This document shows, piece after piece, positions 17,170 to 26,671 of a DNA stretch of 64,000 nucleotides. The notes beneath the pieces are model-generated. The model was not told the DNA's origin, searched no databases, and worked only from the letters and a program-made list of their open reading frames with translations. The translations under genes and the position numbers were made by a program. How positions within the stretch are numbered: the stretch's first letter is position 1; each line of letters begins with the position of its first letter. Source of the stretch: JANQEU01 sp965601455 (lineage in GTDB: Bacteria > Bacteroidota > Bacteroidia > Cytophagales > Cyclobacteriaceae); assembly GCA_965601455.1 (NCBI GenBank), contig OZ271831.1, positions 186,001-250,000 of the forward strand. The letters run 5' to 3'.

Positions 17170-19400
17170 AAGCAAAAAACGAAGTTGAGATTTCAACCAG
17201 ACCGTCCTCGGCAGCAGGTCCAAAAGCCGTTGGCTATGCATTGAATTATGCATCTGAAAGAATGTCACCTGCGAAGGCATTTAAACTATTTAGAAAATTA
17301 AATCAAAAGAATGGTATAGACTGCCCGGGATGTGCATGGCCCGATCCAAAAAACAGATCGAAACTTGGCGAGTTCTGTGAAAATGGGGTTAAGGCCATAT
17401 CGGAAGAGGCTATGACCCGATATGTAGATGCCACATTTTTTGAAACGCACAGTCTCCAGACTCTACGTGAAAAAAGTGATTACTGGCTGGGGCAACAGGG
17501 CAGATTAACTCAACCAGTGATTCGAAAGGAAGGTGAAGATCACTATCGTGCAATAGAATGGGTAGAGGCTTTCGACATTATTTCCGAAAAATTGAAAGGA
17601 GTTGATGACCCTGATCGTTCTGTCTTCTACACGAGTGGTCGTACGAGTAATGAAGCAGCTTTTTTATATCAGCTGTTTGTCCGCAAGTACGGGACTAATA
17701 ATCTTCCTGACTGCTCTAACATGTGCCATGAGTCGAGTGGAATTGGTCTAAAGGAGACGCTTGGCATTGGTAAAGGGTCGGTCACCCTTGAAGATTTCGA
17801 TGAAGCGGAGCTGATAATCATAATGGGTCAGAACCCCGGGACCAACCATCCAAGAATGCTAACAAGCCTCGAACGCGCGAAGAAAAGAGGGGCCCGAATT
17901 ATTTCTGTTAATCCACTAAAGGAAGTCGGGCTCGAAAGCTTCAAGAACCCTCAGAAATTAAGTGGTGCTTTGAAGGCAGAGAAGCTGACAGATAAGTATT
18001 TACAAGTTCGGATTAACGAGGACGTGGCCCTTCTAAAGGCATGGATGAAATACTTGTTAATAGAAGGCATGGTTGATCAGGACTTTGTTGATTCGAAAAC
18101 TCAAGGTTTGGAAGATCTGGTAAAGGATCTTGATCGTCATGATTTCAATGAGCTTGTAGCCAGGACTAGTCTTTCTGAGAGTGACGTATTGGAAACAGCC
18201 GGATGGATTGGAGAAAGCAAACGGATCATTATTTGTTGGGCGATGGGTCTGACTCAACACGTGAACGGAGTGGATAACATACGGGAGGTAGTGAATCTAC
18301 TTCTTATGAGGGGATCGATTGGGAAAAAGGGCGCAGGAACATGTCCGGTTCGTGGTCATAGTAACGTTCAGGGTGACCGAACGATGGGAATATGGGAACG
18401 TCCCACAAAGGAAATGATTGACAAGCTTAAGGACACATTTGGTTTTGAACCACCACGATCTGTGGGCTATAATGTGGTGGAGGCGATAGAAGCGATGGCA
18501 GAAAATAAAGTAGATTTCTTCCTTGGTTTAGGTGGGAATCTACTTCCTGCCGCACCCGATACTTTTTATACACAAAAGGCGTTTGAGCGATGCGGCATGA
18601 CCGTTCATATCAGTACTAAATTAAACCGCACACACTTATATCCCGGTCAGGTATCACTGATCCTCCCATGTCTGGGGCGGACTGACAAGGACATTCAGGG
18701 AGGTAAGCAACAAATGGTAACGGTTGAGAATTCGATGGGGGTTGTTCATGGTTCTCAAGGCATGATTAATCCCACCGGCAACCTGATGAGCGAACCGGCA
18801 ATTATTGCATCGATAGCTTCCAGGGTTTTAGATGACAAACAGATTGATTGGCAAAGCCTGATTAACGATTATGATAATATTCGAGATCTGATATCACGAG
18901 CCATCGATGGATTTGAGAATTTTAATCAACGACTGAAGCAGTCTCAGGGTTTTGATCTTCCCAATGGAGCAAGAATAGGAGAATTCCATACAACATCGGG
19001 TAAAGCGGAATTCACAATTAATCAGCTACCGGAAGTAGGTAAAAAGGATCATCAATACCTGATGATGACTATTCGCAGCCACGATCAGTTCAATACTACC
19101 ATTTATGGTCTAAACGATCGTTACCGTGGAATTTCTAACGGGCGAATGATTGTGTTTATGAATAATGAGGATATGAGGGAAAGTAAGTTAGCAAAAGGGG
19201 ACCAGGTAGAGATATCTAATAATTACGATGGTGAAAATAGAAGTGTTACTGGTTTCACAGTAGTACCCTACGATATCCCCTCAGGATGTGTGGCTACTTA
19301 CTATCCAGAGGCAAATCCTTTGGTTCCGTTACAGCTGAAGGCTCGCGGTAGTCATACTCCGGCGAGCAAATCAATATTTGTCAATATTCGTCCGAGTTGA
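17166..19400 (+). CDS. FdhF/YdeP-family molybdopterin oxidoreductase
   Basis: A 744-residue protein close to the usual YdeP length of about 760. The N-terminal motif I-D-C-P-G-C-A-W-P-D-P (51-61) is diagnostic of the FdhF/YdeP family. Further signatures are G-Q-N-P-G-T-N-H-P near 220 and C-P-V-R-G-H-S-N-V-Q-G-D near 395, followed by a C-terminal molybdopterin-dinucleotide-binding barrel. Family members are formate-dehydrogenase-like; their substrates are mostly undefined, with E. coli YdeP linked to acid resistance. The start is TTG, overlapping the preceding stop in a TTGA. No ATG lies close enough to keep the conserved A-A-G-P-K-A start region. Molybdenum would come from the mod operon at 56-59 kb. 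Confidence 0.88.
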   Translation: MKAKNEVEISTRPSSAAGPKAVGYALNYASERMSPAKAFKLFRKLNQKNGIDCPGCAWPDPKNRSKLGEFCENGVKAISEEAMTRYVDATFFETHSLQTLREKSDYWLGQQGRLTQPVIRKEGEDHYRAIEWVEAFDIISEKLKGVDDPDRSVFYTSGRTSNEAAFLYQLFVRKYGTNNLPDCSNMCHESSGIGLKETLGIGKGSVTLEDFDEAELIIIMGQNPGTNHPRMLTSLERAKKRGARIISVNPLKEVGLESFKNPQKLSGALKAEKLTDKYLQVRINEDVALLKAWMKYLLIEGMVDQDFVDSKTQGLEDLVKDLDRHDFNELVARTSLSESDVLETAGWIGESKRIIICWAMGLTQHVNGVDNIREVVNLLLMRGSIGKKGAGTCPVRGHSNVQGDRTMGIWERPTKEMIDKLKDTFGFEPPRSVGYNVVEAIEAMAENKVDFFLGLGGNLLPAAPDTFYTQKAFERCGMTVHISTKLNRTHLYPGQVSLILPCLGRTDKDIQGGKQQMVTVENSMGVVHGSQGMINPTGNLMSEPAIIASIASRVLDDKQIDWQSLINDYDNIRDLISRAIDGFENFNQRLKQSQGFDLPNGARIGEFHTTSGKAEFTINQLPEVGKKDHQYLMMTIRSHDQFNTTIYGLNDRYRGISNGRMIVFMNNEDMRESKLAKGDQVEISNNYDGENRSVTGFTVVPYDIPSGCVATYYPEANPLVPLQLKARGSHTPASKSIFVNIRPS

Positions 19401-19481
19401 TTTTTTATGATAATTATTTGAGTCTTCTGGGAATAAATACTTTCCAGTTTTTATCTTTATCATACATCAACCGTACCAATC

Positions 19482-20894
19482 ATGCTATTCTCTTCACCCA
19501 AGTCGCTTTATTCGATTCTTCTAGTATTCGTTCTTCTTGCTTGCGGAGAGGACCCGAAACCCAAAGCCTTTATTACCGGCGTTGTCCGTGACGGTTCGGA
19601 GCTGGTCAGTGGGGCAACAGTGATGCTACTTGATGAATCCGGGGAGGCAATAAACTCTACTACAACCACGGTTTCCGGATACTTCCTTTTCGACGAGGTC
19701 AATTTAGGCGATTATATTATTCAGGTTATGGCTACTGACTTTGTTGATGCCGAAATTCGGGTGAGCCTCACGGAAAAAGGTGTAGAGGGCCTGGACATTG
19801 ATTTGAGTTCCACTGTGGCCGACATCACGGGTGCCATTTACGATTCACGAAATTTAGCTCCCATATCTAATGCATCGGTACAACTCTTAGCTGACGGAAC
19901 TCAGGTAGGTGTCACTACCACGGATATATATGGAGAGTTTTCATTGTTAGATGTTACTGAGGGTTCCTACAGCCTATTAGTGACGGCAGTTGATTATGAC
20001 GATACAACCCAACTGATCAATTTAGAAGGAGGGTTGGACCAGGACATTCGTCTTCAACTGGAGTTTTCATTAGTCCCTCCTGAGAATATCAATGCTGACG
20101 CTGAATCCATAACAGTTACTTTGACTTGGGATGTAGTTGAATCGGCAACATCATATAACATATACAGGAAGGAGACCACCAGTACCACCTTCGAGCTTGT
20201 TGGTAACGCCTCAACGAATACGTACAAAGACTTAGTTGAATCCGGTACATCTTACGAGTATGTTATTACTTCCGTTGTGGGAACCACTGAAACGGAATTC
20301 TCAGAAACGATTTTCGTAACTACACCTTCGGTAACTACCGCGGAAGCATTTGAAACCTTGGCGGAATTCACCGGAGGAGAGGCTTACTCATCCTCCAGCT
20401 CTTCGGTTTTAAGTACGGTGATACAAGACGTAATTCTTGAACATGCTGTGCCAAGTGCGGATCTTGTTTTTCTAATTGACAAAACTGGAAGCATGTCCGA
20501 CGACATTAGTAACGTGAGGACTAACCTGGATGCTATTATAAATTCTCTTCCGGCAAGTGTAAGATTAGGAGTAGCCGAATATGGAGATGCTAATGTTACT
20601 CCTACGGACTGGTTTGATTTTACTCCTCTCTCCACAGATTATACAGCCTCACGGTCATTCATCAATGCTATTAGTCCAGGCGGAGGAGGAGATATACCTG
20701 AGTCTGTATATGACGGTATCGTTAGGACTATAGAGTCAATGAATTTTCTCGCTACCAAGAAGATGATCATTGTCATTGGTGATGCCCCACCATTAGAGGG
20801 AAGTCGAACGACTAACTCACTTACCGACGTGATTGACAAGGCTAATGAAGCCGGTGTTGTAACGAATATTTATCCGATCATAGTAAGTCTATAG
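19482..20894 (+). CDS. Lipoprotein with carboxypeptidase-regulatory-like, FN3 and vWA domains
   Basis: A 470-residue protein with lipobox L-L-A-C (Cys21). Two carboxypeptidase D regulatory-like (transthyretin-fold) domains follow at about 27-100 and 110-190, then an FN3-like domain (about 195-280) and a C-terminal von Willebrand factor A domain (about 325-470). The metal-ion-dependent adhesion site starts D-K-T-G-S-M-S near residue 332, which fits the DxTGS form of DxSxS, so ion-dependent ligand binding is plausible. It has the domain order of a cell-surface adhesin or scaffold. It sits 81 bases after the YdeP-type gene; no functional link is evident. Confidence 0.85.
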   Translation: MLFSSPKSLYSILLVFVLLACGEDPKPKAFITGVVRDGSELVSGATVMLLDESGEAINSTTTTVSGYFLFDEVNLGDYIIQVMATDFVDAEIRVSLTEKGVEGLDIDLSSTVADITGAIYDSRNLAPISNASVQLLADGTQVGVTTTDIYGEFSLLDVTEGSYSLLVTAVDYDDTTQLINLEGGLDQDIRLQLEFSLVPPENINADAESITVTLTWDVVESATSYNIYRKETTSTTFELVGNASTNTYKDLVESGTSYEYVITSVVGTTETEFSETIFVTTPSVTTAEAFETLAEFTGGEAYSSSSSSVLSTVIQDVILEHAVPSADLVFLIDKTGSMSDDISNVRTNLDAIINSLPASVRLGVAEYGDANVTPTDWFDFTPLSTDYTASRSFINAISPGGGGDIPESVYDGIVRTIESMNFLATKKMIIVIGDAPPLEGSRTTNSLTDVIDKANEAGVVTNIYPIIVSL

Positions 20895-21018
20895 CACCAA
20901 TTTAGAGTCAGGTAAGTAGTTTGGCTAGTTATTGATATAAATCAACGAATTCCCGGCAACGGTAATTACATCATGGCGTTGAAAATAAATAGGGTCAACA
21001 ACTATTTAATTAAAAACC

Positions 21019-21483
21019 ATGAGCAAATTTGATGATAGAGCCCGTGAGTTTCTAGCTCAAAAACACATTGCCGTTGCGGGAGTTTCACGAACAAAAGATG
21101 AAACGGCAAATGGTATCTATCGTTTCCTGAGAGAAAAGGGATATACGGTGTACGCTGTTAATCCTCACGCAACATTTATCGAAGGAGACGACTGTTATCG
21201 TAGTATAAATGCTATACCGCACCCAATTGATGGAGCCATGCTCGTGACTAACCCGGAAGTCAGTAAGACCATAGTCAAAGACTGTATTTCGGCGGGTGTT
21301 CCCAGGGTTTGGATGCATAATAATACACTAATGCCTTCTAGTGTATCGGATGAAGCTGTAAAAGAATGTGAAGATCAGGGTGTGTCAGTTATAGCAGGGG
21401 CATGCCCATTGATGTACCTGGAAACTGGTCATAAGTGCATAAAGTGGGTGTTGAATGTGCTAGGGCGACTCCCTGAGAATTAA
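21019..21483 (+). CDS. CoA-binding-domain protein, YccU-like
   Basis: A 154-residue single-domain protein with the Rossmann-like CoA-binding fold of the YccU group. I-A-V-A-G-V-S-R lies near residue 17, Y-A-V-N-P-H near residue 45, V-W-M-H-N-N near residue 96 and I-A-G-A-C-P-L near residue 128. The length and motif order fit the stand-alone family, which resembles the N-terminal domain of succinyl-CoA synthetase alpha subunits. Its cellular role is unknown. A strong hairpin terminator follows its stop at once. Confidence 0.85.
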   Translation: MSKFDDRAREFLAQKHIAVAGVSRTKDETANGIYRFLREKGYTVYAVNPHATFIEGDDCYRSINAIPHPIDGAMLVTNPEVSKTIVKDCISAGVPRVWMHNNTLMPSSVSDEAVKECEDQGVSVIAGACPLMYLETGHKCIKWVLNVLGRLPEN

Positions 21484-21513
21484 AAAAACCTCCTGGATCA
21501 GGAGGCTTTTTTC
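21482..21513. terminator. Bidirectional intrinsic terminator
   Basis: A stem of CCTCCTG and CAGGAGG with a 3-base loop, flanked by seven A on the left and six T on the right, can act on both strands between the convergent CoA-binding and ABC1 genes. The last codons and TGA stop of the ABC1 gene (from 21498) lie inside the hairpin. Confidence 0.85.
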
Positions 21514-22817
21514 AATAAGTTTTCAGGAACCCTGGTATCAATATTTGCCTTTAAGGCATTGAGAATATTATAGAGCCCAAAGAAGGTTCTATTGAAGTAC
21601 ACAAAATGGCGTGAACCCCTGGCCTGGAGCCTACTGAGCTCAGGATCTTTCGAAATTCTTTCTCCAGTACTGTAGATTTCGGCAAAGAAGGCGTCATCAC
21701 CGAAGTCGAAACTAGCAGTATTAAATGGTTTTGAAAGAAGCCTAATTAGATTGACAAACATCTGCGTTACCGCCATTTGATCATCTTTTGGATCGGTATC
21801 TTTTAAAATTTCCAACTGCCTGAAAAGGGAGTCTACTTTTACAGGATTTGCAAGGGTTTCATGGTTTGCCAATTCGAAGTATGCACCATAAAAATCATCA
21901 GGTACCTTCTTAATACAACCAAAGTCAATTACGCCAAGGTCTACCGATTCATTCACCATGAAGTTACCCGGGTGCGGATCGGCATGCATCATCCTAAGAA
22001 TATGTATTTGATGCATATAGAAATCCCATAGTATTTGTCCAATTCTGTCTCTGTCTTCCTGGGAATGGTCTCTTTTCATCCAAGCCCCCAGCGGTTCACC
22101 ATCAAGCCAGCTCATGGTAAGAATTTGCTTGGTACTCATTTCCGGAAAATACCTTGGGAAGAATAGCCCCTTCATCTCTCCGCATTTATCCACGAATTCC
22201 ATGGATTGCTTGAGTTCGAGGTTGTAATCCGCTTCTTCTAACAACTTCTCTTCGACCTCCTTCATAAAAGGATCAACATCCTTACCTCTGACGTTCATCA
22301 ATTTAAGTGCAAAAGGTTTGGCTAACTTAAGATCGGATTTGATACTGTCCCCAACACCTGGATACTGAACTTTAATAGCATAAGTATCACCATCTTTTGT
22401 GGCTTTGTGCACTTGTCCCATAGAGGCAGCATTACTTGCCTTCTTTCCGAAAGAGTCAAATAGTTCAGATGGATCCGCATTCAGGTTTTCTCTGAAAAGC
22501 CTTTTTACAAGTGGGTAGGAAAGTGGCGGTACACTATATTGGGCCATAGCAAAACGATCGCTATATGCCTTAGGGAGTACGTTCTGATCCATGCTAAGAA
22601 GTTGAGCCATTTTCAAAGCACTCCCTTTTAGCTCGCTCAAGGAATTATAGATATCCTTTGCATTTTCCTGGTTAAGATTCTCTTTGTCAACCTTACCTTT
22701 GACCGCAGCAGCTGCGTAGGCCTTAACATAGTTCGCTCCGACCTTTGCCCCAGTAGAAATGAATTTGCTGGCTCGCTTTACCTTGCTAACCGGAATTCGA
22801 TCAAGTTCTTTCGTCAT
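21498..22817 (-). CDS. ABC1/UbiB-family atypical kinase
   Basis: A 439-residue protein of the ABC1 (UbiB/ADCK/AarF) family. It has the Ala-rich nucleotide loop N-A-A-S-M-G-Q-V-H, the ATP-site lysine in Y-A-I-K-V-Q-Y-P, catalytic H-A-D-P-H-P-G-N and the metal-binding I-D-F-G. The N-terminal KxGQ element reads K-M-A-Q here, a Gly-to-Ala change at a usually conserved position. Family members support quinone biosynthesis or lipid metabolism through ATPase or kinase activity; the bacterial substrate is undefined. The gene starts directly after the stop of the TetR gene, with no bases between. Confidence 0.88.
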   Translation of the reverse strand: MTKELDRIPVSKVKRASKFISTGAKVGANYVKAYAAAAVKGKVDKENLNQENAKDIYNSLSELKGSALKMAQLLSMDQNVLPKAYSDRFAMAQYSVPPLSYPLVKRLFRENLNADPSELFDSFGKKASNAASMGQVHKATKDGDTYAIKVQYPGVGDSIKSDLKLAKPFALKLMNVRGKDVDPFMKEVEEKLLEEADYNLELKQSMEFVDKCGEMKGLFFPRYFPEMSTKQILTMSWLDGEPLGAWMKRDHSQEDRDRIGQILWDFYMHQIHILRMMHADPHPGNFMVNESVDLGVIDFGCIKKVPDDFYGAYFELANHETLANPVKVDSLFRQLEILKDTDPKDDQMAVTQMFVNLIRLLSKPFNTASFDFGDDAFFAEIYSTGERISKDPELSRLQARGSRHFVYFNRTFFGLYNILNALKANIDTRVPENLLKKAS

Positions 22818-23471
22818 TTAAAAAGGAGCTTTTGAGAAACCTAACTTTTGAAGGAAAAACTTCCCAAGATCGATAACACTGTCAAGTGCTGGTAATTCTC
22901 CGACATCGAATAATGTCCGTGTTGATTTCTCGATAAAAGCGTCCGTATCTGTAGCGCCACCGGTTTCGTCTTTAGCCCAGAAGAAGATCATAGCAATTGC
23001 ATGTCTCCACAGGATATTTTTGTACGCTTGATTTACCGACTCGTGGCGGTTTTCAGGAATGAATTTTGGAGGAGTGTTCCAGTCCAATTCCTCATCCACG
23101 ATTATCGTCCTGGTATTGGTTAAGTAGCGTGGCATGGGAGTTTGATTCAACTCAATTAGCCTGTATTGGATGTAACTTCTATCCTCTTTGATCCTTTCAA
23201 GTAGTGTAAAAAGGAATGAAAGGTGTTTTTCCCTGGAGTTCATTTCCTCAAACTCCGGGTCTTTCATAATCACCTCAAGGGTATTATGAAAATAGTCTTC
23301 CCAAATGGAAGATTCAATTCCTCGAAGCGATCCGAATTTCTCGAAAAATGCTGCTTCCGAGATTTTCAAATGCTTCGTTAGTATTCTAACAGTTTCAGGT
23401 GGTTTACCTTCATCCAAAAGGTAATCTTGGTATCCCTTCTGAATTTTTCTTCTACTTACTTCTTTCGCCAT
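22818..23471 (-). CDS. TetR/AcrR-family transcriptional regulator
   Basis: A 217-residue protein. The N-terminal helix-turn-helix (about 1-60) includes K-I-Q-K-G-Y-Q-D-Y-L-L and an S-E-A-A-F-F-E-K-F-G recognition region. A helical ligand-binding domain follows. The ligand is unknown. It is immediately followed by the ABC1 kinase gene, so the two are almost certainly one transcript and the kinase is a likely member of its regulon. A long perfect inverted repeat lies about 150 bases upstream of its start. Confidence 0.82.
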   Translation of the reverse strand: MAKEVSRRKIQKGYQDYLLDEGKPPETVRILTKHLKISEAAFFEKFGSLRGIESSIWEDYFHNTLEVIMKDPEFEEMNSREKHLSFLFTLLERIKEDRSYIQYRLIELNQTPMPRYLTNTRTIIVDEELDWNTPPKFIPENRHESVNQAYKNILWRHAIAMIFFWAKDETGGATDTDAFIEKSTRTLFDVGELPALDSVIDLGKFFLQKLGFSKAPF

Positions 23472-23618
23472 AATTCTCCAGCTTAGCGATCATAACATCG
23501 TGATCACCAGATTGATTCGCAGCAAGTAGTTTTTTCTCCTATTTTTTAAAACTTGGTTTTCTAGAGTTAGTCCTTGTTCAGATTTTTCTTGAAAATGAAG
23601 TCAATATATTGAACAATG

Positions 23619-23654
23619 CGGTTTGATCGACGTTACCTAATATCGATCAAACCG
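23619..23654. repeat. Perfect 12-base inverted repeat between the M1 peptidase and TetR genes
   Basis: Arms CGGTTTGATCGA (23619-23630) and TCGATCAAACCG (23643-23654) are separated by 12 bases. The element lies 17 bases past the peptidase stop and about 150 bases before the TetR start. No T-run follows on the minus strand, so it is not a canonical intrinsic terminator. A TetR-type operator or a processing hairpin are alternatives. Confidence 0.55.
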
Positions 23655-23671
23655 GGTTCCCAATTAGCGTT

Positions 23672-25867
23672 TTATTGTCCTTTGAATTGATCGAACCTAC
23701 TCATCCCCTCTTTTCTGGGAAATACATTGTTATCGACCTGAACGTCAGCAGTTTCTTTATTGGGATCCAGACGCATACCGATCACCTGTTTTTCTTTCAC
23801 GAAAATCTTTGTGGCCTCTTTTTCGTTGTGTCTCCATATTTCTGCTGGAATTCTTTCTATTTCTTTTGATCCATCAGCATATGACCACTCGATAATGACA
23901 GGCATAACCAAACCACCTTCGTTGGTGAAAGTTACCTCGTAGAAATTCTTTCCCTCTAAAGCTTGCTTCATTTGATCATCGTCAATTTTGCTGCGGAAGT
24001 CGCCGTAGCCTTTTCCCTTGCTGTTTTTGAAGACGAAAGTTTCTGCCTCTCCGGCAAATTCCTTCAACTGATTATTTATCTCAGCATTTTCGACCTTTAC
24101 ATTCCTGGTTTCAAGGCCTTCTTCCTCAGTTTTCATTTTGTACCATTTCACATCAGATACTGACATATCTACATAATCAGTAGAGTAAAACCATCCTCGC
24201 CAAAACCAATCGAGGTCGAAAGCTGATGCGTCTTCCATTGTACGGAAAAAATCTGCTGGAGTAGGATGCTTGAAAGCCCATCGTTCGGCGTATTTCTTAA
24301 ATGCGTAGTCAAACAATTCAGGACCCATTACCGTCTCACGAAGGATATTTAGGGCAGTGGCTGGTTTGGCATACGCATTACTTCCAAACTGCAGGATGTT
24401 TTCGGAATTAGTCATTATCGGTCTTACCAATCCATTGTCACCTCTCATGTAAGGGACAATATATTCTGCAGGTCCCCTTCGGGAAGGGAAATCCGGATCA
24501 ATCTCTTTTTGCGTAAGGTATTGAACGAAAGTTGTCAGACCTTCATCCATCCAGGTCCATTGTCTCTCATCAGAATTGATAATCATTGGGAAGAAGTTAT
24601 GTCCAACCTCATGAATGACCAGGCTGACTAAACTGTACTTCTTCGATTCCGGATAATAACCATCTTCATCGGGTCTGTAACCATTGAAACATATCATCGG
24701 ATATTCCATACCATTGTGAGCATCATTCACAGAAATCGCAACAGGGTATGGATAATCAATGGTGTATTTTGAGTAGGTAATTAGTGTTTGCTTAACTGCA
24801 ATAGTGGAGTAATCACCCCATAATGGATTACCCTCTTTCGGATAAAAGGACATCGCTAATGGAGTATACTCTCCAACTTTTACGGCCATAGCATCCCAGA
24901 TGTATTTCCTGGAGGCAGCAAACGCAAAATCACGCACATTTTCTGCTCTGAATTTCCATGTTTTAACATCCTTGGATTTCTTTTTTTCATTTGCCTCTGC
25001 TTCCTTTTGAGTGACAATAACTACTGGTTTGTCGAACGTATTTTTCGCTTTTTCTAGTCTTTCAAATTGTTCGGAAGTCAATACCTCTTTCGGGTTTTGA
25101 AGTGAGCCAGTTGAGGCTACAATGAAGTCTGCCGGTACTGTTAGTTCGAAATCGAAATCACCAAATGTGAGTGTAAATTCTCCTCGACCCAGAAACTGCT
25201 TATTTTGCCAACCCTCATTGTCGCTGTAGAGAGCCATACGCGGATAAAACTGTGCGATGGTGTAAGAATAATTGTCATTTTCGGGGAAGTATTCCATTCC
25301 GGATCGTCCTCCCATAGTCATACGGTCGTTGACATAATAACTCCAGTCTATTCCAAAAGTCATCTGCTCACCTGAAGCCAATGGCATAGGAAGATCGACT
25401 CTCATCATGGTTTTATGAATGGTGTATTTCAGTTCCTGACCTGATTCGTCAATCACTTTGGAAATCTTAAAACCTCCATCATAGTCATTGGCATACTTAA
25501 ACAGTTGCCTTGCAGACAAAGAATCGGTCATTTCTCCTGTTGAGATTTTGGGGCTATCAGAATCCTGAGAACGATAATTTTGATCCAATTGTACCCATAG
25601 GTATTCCAGATTATCAGGTGACTGATTGTAGTAGGTAATCATCTCTGAGCCTATAATGCGCTGATTCTCATCATCAAGAGTTACTTTGATTTTATAATCC
25701 GCTTTTTGTTGCCAGTACTCATTTCCAGGTGCTCCGGAAGCAGTGCGGTAACTATTTGCCGTAGGCAGAATTGTTCCCAGTTGTTCAAATCGTTGCTGCC
25801 AATCATCCTGAGCATTTCCCGCAAAGACGATTAAACTAACTGTTAACAATAGGATTAATTTCTTCAT
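23672..25867 (-). CDS. Exported M1-family zinc metallopeptidase
   Basis: A 731-residue protein from the ATG at 25867, chosen because it opens a Sec signal (M-K-K-L-I-L-L-L-T, ending N-A-Q). The open frame continues 15 codons upstream without signal character. The gluzincin site is complete: H-E-V-G-H near residue 418 and the distal glutamate in W-M-D-E-G-L-T-T-F about 18 residues later. The substrate-anchoring G-M-E-Y-P lies upstream. It matches Bacteroidota periplasmic aminopeptidase-like M1 proteins. The C-terminal part has beta-rich segments and no T9SS sorting domain. It diverges from the DUF6702 gene. Confidence 0.88.
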   Translation of the reverse strand: MKKLILLLTVSLIVFAGNAQDDWQQRFEQLGTILPTANSYRTASGAPGNEYWQQKADYKIKVTLDDENQRIIGSEMITYYNQSPDNLEYLWVQLDQNYRSQDSDSPKISTGEMTDSLSARQLFKYANDYDGGFKISKVIDESGQELKYTIHKTMMRVDLPMPLASGEQMTFGIDWSYYVNDRMTMGGRSGMEYFPENDNYSYTIAQFYPRMALYSDNEGWQNKQFLGRGEFTLTFGDFDFELTVPADFIVASTGSLQNPKEVLTSEQFERLEKAKNTFDKPVVIVTQKEAEANEKKKSKDVKTWKFRAENVRDFAFAASRKYIWDAMAVKVGEYTPLAMSFYPKEGNPLWGDYSTIAVKQTLITYSKYTIDYPYPVAISVNDAHNGMEYPMICFNGYRPDEDGYYPESKKYSLVSLVIHEVGHNFFPMIINSDERQWTWMDEGLTTFVQYLTQKEIDPDFPSRRGPAEYIVPYMRGDNGLVRPIMTNSENILQFGSNAYAKPATALNILRETVMGPELFDYAFKKYAERWAFKHPTPADFFRTMEDASAFDLDWFWRGWFYSTDYVDMSVSDVKWYKMKTEEEGLETRNVKVENAEINNQLKEFAGEAETFVFKNSKGKGYGDFRSKIDDDQMKQALEGKNFYEVTFTNEGGLVMPVIIEWSYADGSKEIERIPAEIWRHNEKEATKIFVKEKQVIGMRLDPNKETADVQVDNNVFPRKEGMSRFDQFKGQ

Positions 25868-26182
25868 ATCACTCTCAATAAGGATTTTATCAATATGCTT
25901 TTTATCGTTCAATTAGGAGGTAGGAAAGAGAGAGGTGAATGGTCATTACTTTCCCTCTGATTCTCCAACGCAATAAATTGACTGCGCAAGAAAACCATGA
26001 GTAAAAGAAACTGCAACGATTATTATTTATCCTACTTTGATTGACATTTCAATGGTTCAAGGCAAGTGACAATGGTTGACGCTTGTATTCAATTTTCAAT
26101 TCTGTTTTCGTTAGATATACGGTTTTGATCAGTAGCGCAATGAAGTTCTGACATTACTTTTGTTCGAAAGAGAATAATCTGA
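25868..26182. other. 315-base divergent intergenic region
   Basis: This region separates the M1 peptidase and DUF6702 starts. A TANNTTTG match (TACTTTTG) at 26155-26162 resembles the Bacteroidota -7 element for the plus strand, 20 bases before the DUF6702 ATG. No TTTG box at the usual spacing was found. I see no RNA gene or convincing short ORF. Confidence 0.35.
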
Positions 26183-26671
26183 ATGAATTACCTGTTATTT
26201 TGGATCCTGTTTCAAACTGGAATCTTCCATGCTTTTCATGTTAGTGTCTTTGATATGGAGTGGGAAAGTGATGAAAAACATTTAAAAATAACCACAAGAG
26301 TCTTTTATGACGATCTGGAAGACGCTCTTAAGTTGCATACTGAAAACACTCAATATAATATTTCGGATGAGAGTCAATGGGATTCAATTAATAAGGATAT
26401 AGAGTCCTACTTTTTGGCGAATTTCAGCATCCAAACAGGTAGGAAACCATTGCAACTTGTATTCCTTGGAAGCGAACGTGAAGGGGATGTGATTTGGTCC
26501 TACATTGAGGTTGAAAATCTGAAATCATTCAAGTCCATGACTATTACAAATTCAATACTTACCGAAGTTTTCGACGATCAGGAGAACCTGGTACATGTTC
26601 GAAGAAACAGAGTTGTCCGAAGTCTAAGACTAACCAGTGAGTTGAGTTCTGGTAGTCTGCAATGGGATTAA
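26183..26671 (+). CDS. DUF6702 family protein
   Basis: A 162-residue protein with a short N-terminal hydrophobic segment (likely a signal or anchor). The body is characteristic of the DUF6702 family of Bacteroidota: F-H-A-F-H-V-S, then L-K-I-T-T-R-V-F-Y-D-D-L-E near residues 34-46, and a beta-rich C-terminal part. The function is unknown. In my knowledge of the phylum such genes are often next to M1 peptidases, as here, which hints at a shared process. Its TAA stop shares bases with the stop of the convergent pirin gene. Confidence 0.75.
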   Translation: MNYLLFWILFQTGIFHAFHVSVFDMEWESDEKHLKITTRVFYDDLEDALKLHTENTQYNISDESQWDSINKDIESYFLANFSIQTGRKPLQLVFLGSEREGDVIWSYIEVENLKSFKSMTITNSILTEVFDDQENLVHVRRNRVVRSLRLTSELSSGSLQWD

